The position numbers and the translations under genes are program-made. A stretch of DNA of 64,000 nt from positions 13,754 through 77,753 of the forward strand of contig DATLRC010000003.1 of the NCBI GenBank assembly GCA_035534895.1, given 5' to 3'. Source of the stretch: DATLRC01 sp035534895. GTDB lineage: Bacteria > Patescibacteriota > Saccharimonadia > Saccharimonadales > UBA4665. Each line of letters opens with the position of its first letter. Positions within the stretch are counted from its first letter, which is position 1. Below are positions 60,340 to 64,000 of this stretch, piece after piece. Under the pieces are notes generated by a model that was not told where the DNA came from, did no database searches, and saw only the letters and a list, made by a program, of their open reading frames with translations.

Positions 60340-60367
60340 TGTAACAAATCTTGCTGTAAATCGTTAT
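60340..60367 (+). promoter_or_regulatory. ECF-type promoter of gdh
   Basis: TGTAAC (60340-60345), 16 bp, CGTTAT (60362-60367). The pattern resembles the TGAAAC-N16-CGTA consensus known for ECF sigma factors such as B. subtilis SigW. The start codon is 28 nt after the -10 box begins. Matching sites lie before the ECF gene and before the PF03640 gene. The -35 is embedded in a 13-bp palindrome (ATTTGT-A-ACAAAT). Confidence 0.65.
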
Positions 60368-60389
60368 ATAGGAGACATAAACTAAAAAT

Positions 60390-61610
60390 ATGCTAGATTC
60401 ATTACATACTTTTATCGAGAACACAGGAAAGGGCCTTGGTATTTCTGAGGAAACTATTGAAAAACTAAAAAAAATAGATACTGAACACTTGTTTGACATA
60501 CATTTAGATAGCGGGAAATCCTTTAAAGCCTTTCGTGTCCAACATAATAATAAATTTGGACCATACAAGGGAGGTATCCGCTTTCATAGAAACGTCAACT
60601 TGGATGAGATGCGAGCACTGGCTACGCTTATGAGCCTCAAAACAGCCGCAGTCGGATTGCCCATGGGAGGTAGTAAGGGCGGTGTAGCTTTCGACCCGAA
60701 TGAATTAGATGAAGTTGAGCTCGAAGAACTAAGTCGAAAATATATTGTTCACATGCATCCTCACATCGGACCAGACAAAGATGTGCCGGCTCCGGATGTC
60801 AATACTAACTCCAAGATCATTGATTGGATGATGGAGGAGTACGAAAGGCTGACGGGAGATATCAGTCACGCTAGTTTTACTGGTAAAAGTATTGCCAATG
60901 GAGGCAGTTTGGGTCGTGATGCTGCGACAGGACGAGGAGGCGTCACTGCTTTGGTAGACTTATTAGCATTAGATAAAGCTGATGGCCGAACTATTACTAT
61001 GGCAATACAAGGTTTTGGTAATGTGGGGTCTTACTTCGGAACTATCGCTGAGCAACAGCACCCGAAATGGCGCTTAATAGCTACTAGCGATTCAGAAGCC
61101 GCCGTTTATTCAGCTAGAGGTCTGAGTGCCAAACAGCTCCAGACTTTCAAACAAAAACGAGGACGTTTTAAAGATTACGTTCATAACGACGTCAAAACCA
61201 TTTCTAACGAGGAGTTGATAGGATTAAAAGTCGATGTCCTGGTACTTGCAGGGCTTGAAAACGCTGTGACAAAGGATAACATGAAACATATAAAAGCACA
61301 TTACGTTATTGAAATGGGTAATGGGGCAATCGATGGAGATGCCTATGATTATCTGGCTACCTCAGGCAAAGTAGTAATGCCAGATATTATTGCCAATGCC
61401 GGGGGCGTCATTGTCAGCTATCTTGAATGGCTCCAAAATAAAAAAGGTGAACATTGGAAAGAAAACAAGGTTAATGATCGCTTAGAATTACTAATAAAAC
61501 GAGCCGTTAAAAGCATGTATTCATATGCCAAGCTACATAAAGTTAGTCTCAAAGAGGCAGCTTTTGGGATGGCGATTAAGCGGCTAATCGAAGACCATAA
61601 AAACGTTTAA
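60390..61610 (+). CDS. gdhA: Glu/Leu/Phe/Val dehydrogenase, probably glutamate dehydrogenase
   Basis: The 406-residue enzyme has substrate-binding GPYKGGIRFH (near 56-65) and MGGSKGG with the catalytic Lys, DVPAPDVNTN, and the NAD(P) site IQGFGNVGS (near 207). It interconverts glutamate and 2-oxoglutarate with ammonia. It is preceded by an ECF-type promoter, and the ECF sigma gene follows 46 nt downstream, an unusual link between nitrogen/redox metabolism and envelope stress control. Confidence 0.92.
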   Translation: MLDSLHTFIENTGKGLGISEETIEKLKKIDTEHLFDIHLDSGKSFKAFRVQHNNKFGPYKGGIRFHRNVNLDEMRALATLMSLKTAAVGLPMGGSKGGVAFDPNELDEVELEELSRKYIVHMHPHIGPDKDVPAPDVNTNSKIIDWMMEEYERLTGDISHASFTGKSIANGGSLGRDAATGRGGVTALVDLLALDKADGRTITMAIQGFGNVGSYFGTIAEQQHPKWRLIATSDSEAAVYSARGLSAKQLQTFKQKRGRFKDYVHNDVKTISNEELIGLKVDVLVLAGLENAVTKDNMKHIKAHYVIEMGNGAIDGDAYDYLATSGKVVMPDIIANAGGVIVSYLEWLQNKKGEHWKENKVNDRLELLIKRAVKSMYSYAKLHKVSLKEAAFGMAIKRLIEDHKNV

Positions 61611-61633
61611 CAGTTCAGGGTTTTCTACGATAC
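61606..61633 (+). promoter_or_regulatory. ECF-type promoter of the sigma factor gene (autoregulation)
   Basis: TTTAAC (61606-61611), 16 bp, CGATAC (61628-61633); the -10 begins 29 nt before ATG 61657. Layout equals the gdh and PF03640 promoters. The -35 box includes the gdh stop codon. Confidence 0.5.
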
Positions 61634-61636
61634 TGC

Positions 61637-61653
61637 GTTACAATTAATGTAAC
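61637..61653 (+). promoter_or_regulatory. Inverted repeat before the ECF sigma gene
   Basis: GTTACA and TGTAAC over a 5-bp centre, ending 3 bp before ATG 61657, where it could act as an operator or fold in the mRNA. Confidence 0.4.
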
Positions 61654-61656
61654 ATT

Positions 61657-62175
61657 ATGGATGACGATCCGTTAGATAGTAAGGAGATGCTAGAATCAAC
61701 TGATATTTTTGAGGCTGCTTATAAATCTCATTCTAACTCTATCTATAAGTTTTTATTCTGGCGAACGCAAGATACCCAGCTATCAGAAGATTTAACAAGT
61801 AGTACCTTTGAAAAGGCATGGGTTTCAAGGAAAAGTTTTCATGGAGGGTCGCAACAAGCCTGGCTTTATAGGATTGCCCGTAACGTATTGATTGACCACT
61901 GGCGGAAAAAGAAAGAGCTATTTGTTGAAGATACTGATACCTTGCAAGAAGACGTTCGGCCAAGTACAGGTGAGCTGATAGACAAAAGACTACAGGTTCA
62001 AGACTTACGAAAAGCATTAGATAAGTTGCCTGATGACATGCACTCAGTTGTAAATATGCGATTCACTGAAGGGTTGTCATGCAAGCAGGTGGCAAAGAAC
62101 TTAAACCTTAGCGAGAGCAACGTGCGCATTATCCAATACCGCGCTCTTAAGAAACTGAAAGAATATTTGAAATGA
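61657..62175 (+). CDS. ECF-family RNA polymerase sigma factor
   Basis: The 172-residue protein has sigma region 2 (FEAAYKSHSNSIYKFLFWRT; QAWLYRIARNVLIDHWRK) and region 4 (LDKLPDDMHSVVNMRFTEGLSCKQVAKNLNLSESNVRIIQYRALKKLKEYL), joined by an acidic linker. It directs RNA polymerase to a small promoter set. The stop overlaps the next gene as ATGA, and that gene encodes its probable membrane anti-sigma partner. Confidence 0.94.
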   Translation: MDDDPLDSKEMLESTDIFEAAYKSHSNSIYKFLFWRTQDTQLSEDLTSSTFEKAWVSRKSFHGGSQQAWLYRIARNVLIDHWRKKKELFVEDTDTLQEDVRPSTGELIDKRLQVQDLRKALDKLPDDMHSVVNMRFTEGLSCKQVAKNLNLSESNVRIIQYRALKKLKEYLK

Positions 62176-62738
62176 ATAGTAAATCTTCTAACAATTTAAG
62201 TAACGAGCTCAAGTCGGCTGGCGCCTCTGATGAAGAGGTTAAAGAATTAGTGGTTGTAGCAAGTAATATTAAACATCTAAAAGACTCAAAGGGTTCGGTT
62301 GCAAGGCCTGTATTACAGGCTCAGCGACAAAACAGATGGAGGACACTTATCCCGATTGGACTAACTTCATTAGCTGGACTAGCTCTTGGCATGGCAGTGG
62401 TTATATTATCTCAAACAGTCTTGCCCGGCAGTCTGCTGTATCCTGTTCAAAAACTTTCTGACAATGTTGCTGTGTCGGTAAATCCAAGCTATAGAGGTAG
62501 CGTTATGATGAAACGCGCTCAAGAGGTCAAGCAACTTATAGCTGATCATGCTAATTCAGGTGTGGTCCTGGCAACTCTTGCCGATTATCAGGTTGAAGCC
62601 TTGTCCTATAAGTCAGCCCCGGCTAATTATGCAGTCTTTGAGTATTGTAAAAGTAATTTGCAGCAAGCGGCTACTATAGCTCCAAATTCCGAGCGTCAGG
62701 CCATCGATAAAACGCTTTCATCATTGCAGAACGTTTAG
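62172..62738 (+). CDS. Single-pass membrane partner of the ECF sigma (anti-sigma/DUF5667-like)
   Basis: The 188-residue protein has a cytoplasmic N-terminal helical part (about 1-58), one membrane helix (about 60-85) and an extracytoplasmic helical domain. That domain begins LPGSLLYPVQKLSDNVAVSVNP, as in DUF5667 domains. It lacks a zinc-binding HxxxCxxC, so it is not a ZAS-type anti-sigma. Coupling to the sigma gene by ATGA supports a regulatory role. Confidence 0.75.
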   Translation: MNSKSSNNLSNELKSAGASDEEVKELVVVASNIKHLKDSKGSVARPVLQAQRQNRWRTLIPIGLTSLAGLALGMAVVILSQTVLPGSLLYPVQKLSDNVAVSVNPSYRGSVMMKRAQEVKQLIADHANSGVVLATLADYQVEALSYKSAPANYAVFEYCKSNLQQAATIAPNSERQAIDKTLSSLQNV

Positions 62739-62750
62739 GTTTACGACTTT

Positions 62751-62778
62751 TGTAACAAAACGTGACCTGCCCCGTTAT
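62751..62778 (+). promoter_or_regulatory. ECF-type promoter of the PF03640 gene
   Basis: TGTAAC (62751-62756), 16 bp, CGTTAT (62773-62778), the same boxes and spacing as at gdh (TTTGTAACAAA-N13-CGTTATA in both). The -35 lies in a palindrome TTTTGT-A-ACAAAA. Confidence 0.65.
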
Positions 62779-62799
62779 ACATACTCGGAGACAACAAAT

Positions 62800-62831
62800 A
62801 TGTCTGGACTGTTTGATTGACTTCAGTCCAG
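62800..62831 (+). promoter_or_regulatory. Leader peptide MSGLFD and hairpin before the PF03640 gene
   Basis: A six-codon frame (ATG 62800 to TGA 62820) lies 27 nt after the -10 box, exactly where gdh and the sigma gene have their starts, with GGAG upstream. CTGGACTG (62804-62811) and CAGTCCAG (62824-62831) form an 8-bp hairpin across its end. Translation of the peptide would open this hairpin. Confidence 0.4.
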
Positions 62832-62853
62832 TAACTTAAGAAAGGAATAGCGT

Positions 62854-63402
62854 ATGAAAAAGAATTCGACAATGATAATAGGGATAATTGTAGTACTTAT
62901 TTTGATTGTCGGAGGCTATGCCATCTTCCATATGTCTAATAAAACTACGACGAGCAATAGTCCTACTAAAAGTGTAGCGGCAGTTAATAACGCAGTACTC
63001 ACGACTAAAAGTAATTCTTCGATTGGTCAATATTTAGTAGGTTCTAACGGCATGGCGTTATATACATACGGAGGAGACAGCTCCGGTGTTAGTAATGTAA
63101 CGGGGTCATTGCTAGCTAGTTGGCCAGCATACCAAGACACTGGTTCGACCACTAATTTACCAACAGGCGTTAGTACCATCAAACGAACTGATAATGGCCA
63201 AACGCAGTACACCTACAATGGAATGCCGCTCTACTTCTTCACAGCTGATAGCGTGGGACAAGTAACTGGGAATGGTGTCAGTAACTTCTTTGTAGCTAAA
63301 CCAGCCACAGCTTCTTCCTCGACCCAACCAACTACCACAGCGCCCTCAAGTTCTTCAACTCAACCAACCTCTAATAGCTCTTCTTCAGGAAACCCCTACT
63401 AG
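62854..63402 (+). CDS. Secreted PF03640 (Lipoprotein_15) protein
   Basis: The 182-residue protein has an N-terminal membrane helix or uncleaved signal (about 7-28) and a PF03640 domain with two repeats, GQYLVGSNGMALYTYGGD and TYNGMPLYFFTAD. A Ser/Thr/Gln-rich tail follows. No lipobox Cys is seen, so it is membrane-anchored rather than lipidated. PF03640 proteins are extracytoplasmic and often stress-linked. GAAAGGA precedes ATG 62854. It is the likely output of the adjacent ECF system. Confidence 0.88.
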   Translation: MKKNSTMIIGIIVVLILIVGGYAIFHMSNKTTTSNSPTKSVAAVNNAVLTTKSNSSIGQYLVGSNGMALYTYGGDSSGVSNVTGSLLASWPAYQDTGSTTNLPTGVSTIKRTDNGQTQYTYNGMPLYFFTADSVGQVTGNGVSNFFVAKPATASSSTQPTTTAPSSSSTQPTSNSSSSGNPY

Positions 63403-63515
63403 TCAACAATTCTAATGGATAGCCAAAAAAAGATGGACAGGGTGCTAGAATGAAAATAAATAAGCAACCTTAATTTTTTCTGTATGTAATAAAGGACTTA
63501 ATATAAGGAGATAAT

Positions 63516-63710
63516 ATGTGTTTACAGTGTGGATGTGGTTTACCGTATGACGACATGGGTGAGCCAGACAAAAATTTAGTCGTTGATAATATTAAAAAAT
63601 CCGTCGAATCAGAAGCCGCCAAAGGTATTTCAATGGATAAAGCAATTGAGAATATAGTAAAGACCTGGGAGAGAGTTAAAGAAGAAGATAAACAGTATAA
63701 AGCTGTTTGA
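63516..63710 (+). CDS. Small CxxCxC protein (64 aa)
   Basis: The protein starts MCLQCGCGLPYDDMGEPDKNLVVDNI, with three cysteines at positions 2, 5 and 7, then forms a charged helix (VESEAAKGISMDKAIENIVKTWERVKEE). I recall similarly short N-terminal CxxCGC proteins in actinobacterial and saccharibacterial genomes, all unassigned; metal binding is likely. AAGGAG lies before ATG 63516. The 110 nt above hold no gene. Confidence 0.75.
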   Translation: MCLQCGCGLPYDDMGEPDKNLVVDNIKKSVESEAAKGISMDKAIENIVKTWERVKEEDKQYKAV

Positions 63711-63767
63711 TGTTGGTTGTGATGCTAAAATCTTTCGGTTTGGGCCGAAGTATTACTGGGAACATAT

Positions 63768-63860
63768 ATGCACCATAAGAATCTGTCCAAAGCTGGGCTG
63801 TTAAGTTTATATCTAGCAGCACTGTGTTTACCTCTTTATGTATTTTTTCATGATCGAGGT
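63768..63860 (+). pseudogene. Small membrane-protein gene cut by the IS element
   Basis: From ATG 63768 the frame encodes a basic start and a hydrophobic helix (LLSLYLAALCLPLYVFFHDRG), then enters the IS end (TGTCAAG at 63860) and stops at 63905 within it. This looks like a signal-peptide or membrane-anchor protein truncated by insertion. The remainder of the gene would lie on the other side of the IS. Confidence 0.45.
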
Positions 63861-64000
63861 GTCAAGCTACCTTTTTCTGCAACACCTTGTCTTTTTCCAG
63901 CGTAGCTGGCATGAGGCTGGCAGCGTAAGCCGCCGGACTCATTTTTAGAGCAGTATGGATACGCTCGGTATTGTAGTAGTGGATATGTAAGGCGACGGCT
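63860..64000 (-). mobile_element. IS element end (IS3/IS481-like), continues past window
   Basis: TGTCAAGCTACC at 63860 is a typical start for a terminal inverted repeat of these families and sits 2 bp outside the transposase stop. Only one end is in the window. Confidence 0.6.
63862..64000 (-). CDS. DDE transposase, C-terminal part (partial)
   Basis: Reading the minus strand from the right edge gives 45 codons to TGA at 63862: HIHYYNTERIHTALKMSPAAY and a charged tail. YYNxxRxHxAL-SP-Y is the integrase-core C-terminal signature of IS3/IS481 transposases. The N-terminus and catalytic DDE residues lie beyond the edge. Confidence 0.85.
   Translation of the reverse strand, partial: AVALHIHYYNTERIHTALKMSPAAYAASLMPATLEKDKVLQKKVA

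Noticed and set aside
60269..60568. Minus-strand frame over the gdh start
   Set aside because: Antisense to conserved GDH sequence and its promoter; no own start signals.
1..64000. Alternative genetic code (UGA read as Gly)
   Set aside because: TGA ends many genes, including coupled ATGA overlaps in mntA/hepT, transketolase and gatA, with no readthrough of family sequence.
1..64000. CRISPR array, tRNA or rRNA genes
   Set aside because: No regularly spaced direct repeats and no cloverleaf or rRNA-like conserved sequence were seen by eye; a tRNAscan or Infernal run would settle it.

Overview
The window looks like a chromosomal segment of a Patescibacteria (CPR) genome, most probably Candidatus Saccharibacteria (TM7). 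This rests on gene style rather than a marker: short tightly packed genes, a transketolase split into two genes, PheS with an extra four-cysteine knuckle, a gatC-gatA-gatB cluster with an extra membrane gene inside it, several type IV pilin-like genes, and many -10 boxes placed about 7 nt before a start codon (leaderless mRNAs). TGA is used freely as a stop, often in ATGA overlaps, so the UGA=Gly code of Gracilibacteria/Absconditabacteria does not apply. I saw no rRNA, tRNA or CRISPR array.

Layout. 0-8 kb is an accessory and envelope stretch: dienelactone hydrolase (cut by the left edge), a penicillin-binding/beta-lactamase-like serine hydrolase, an RHH/PIN toxin-antitoxin pair with an iterated operator, a cell-wall amidase, a half-size TauE permease, two separate MntA/HepT modules, PAP2 and DedA membrane proteins, and an overlooked 52-codon membrane peptide gene. 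8-14 kb is a surface module: two pairs of prepilin-like protein plus secreted helical two-cysteine protein flank a membrane-anchored triple-LamG protein and metK. metK is preceded by a SAM-clan riboswitch. 14-19 kb holds a Pif1-like helicase with an N-terminal membrane helix, a methylpurine-DNA glycosylase gene broken by a frameshift and by a DUF3800 cassette, a candidate small RNA and a HicA-type pair.

19-34 kb is mixed core: ZIP transporter, RmuC, a GH63-like glycosidase, YajQ, pheS/zinc-ribbon small gene/pheT, an ABC exporter, Nudix, FKBP, glutaredoxin with a palindromic operator, a glutaredoxin-thioredoxin reductase fusion, an FNR-like reductase and GDPD. 34-41 kb is central carbon metabolism: ppa, Nudix, gap, rpiB, rpe, split transketolase, class II aldolase and a PfkB kinase. 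Together they interconvert triose, pentose and hexose phosphates without a visible phosphofructokinase or transaldolase. 41-57 kb holds uvrB, a lytic transglycosylase with an apparent ATT start, gatCAB with a membrane HEPN-like protein between gatA and gatB, galU, a YtxH-like envelope pair, dnaE and a CAP-domain protein. 57-64 kb holds a SpoU methyltransferase, a PilB/GspE ATPase, two small membrane proteins, glutamate dehydrogenase, an ECF sigma factor with its membrane partner, a PF03640 secreted protein and a small CxxCxC protein. An IS element enters from the right edge and appears to cut a small membrane-protein gene.

Strongest novel signals: (1) three promoters with the same ECF layout (xxTAAC-N16-CGxTA), before gdh, the ECF sigma gene itself and the PF03640 gene, suggesting a small autoregulated stress regulon; (2) a 57-residue four/five-cysteine protein translationally coupled between pheS and pheT; (3) a membrane-anchored HEPN-like protein inside gatCAB; (4) the pilin plus helical protein plus LamG surface island; (5) pervasive leaderless starts.
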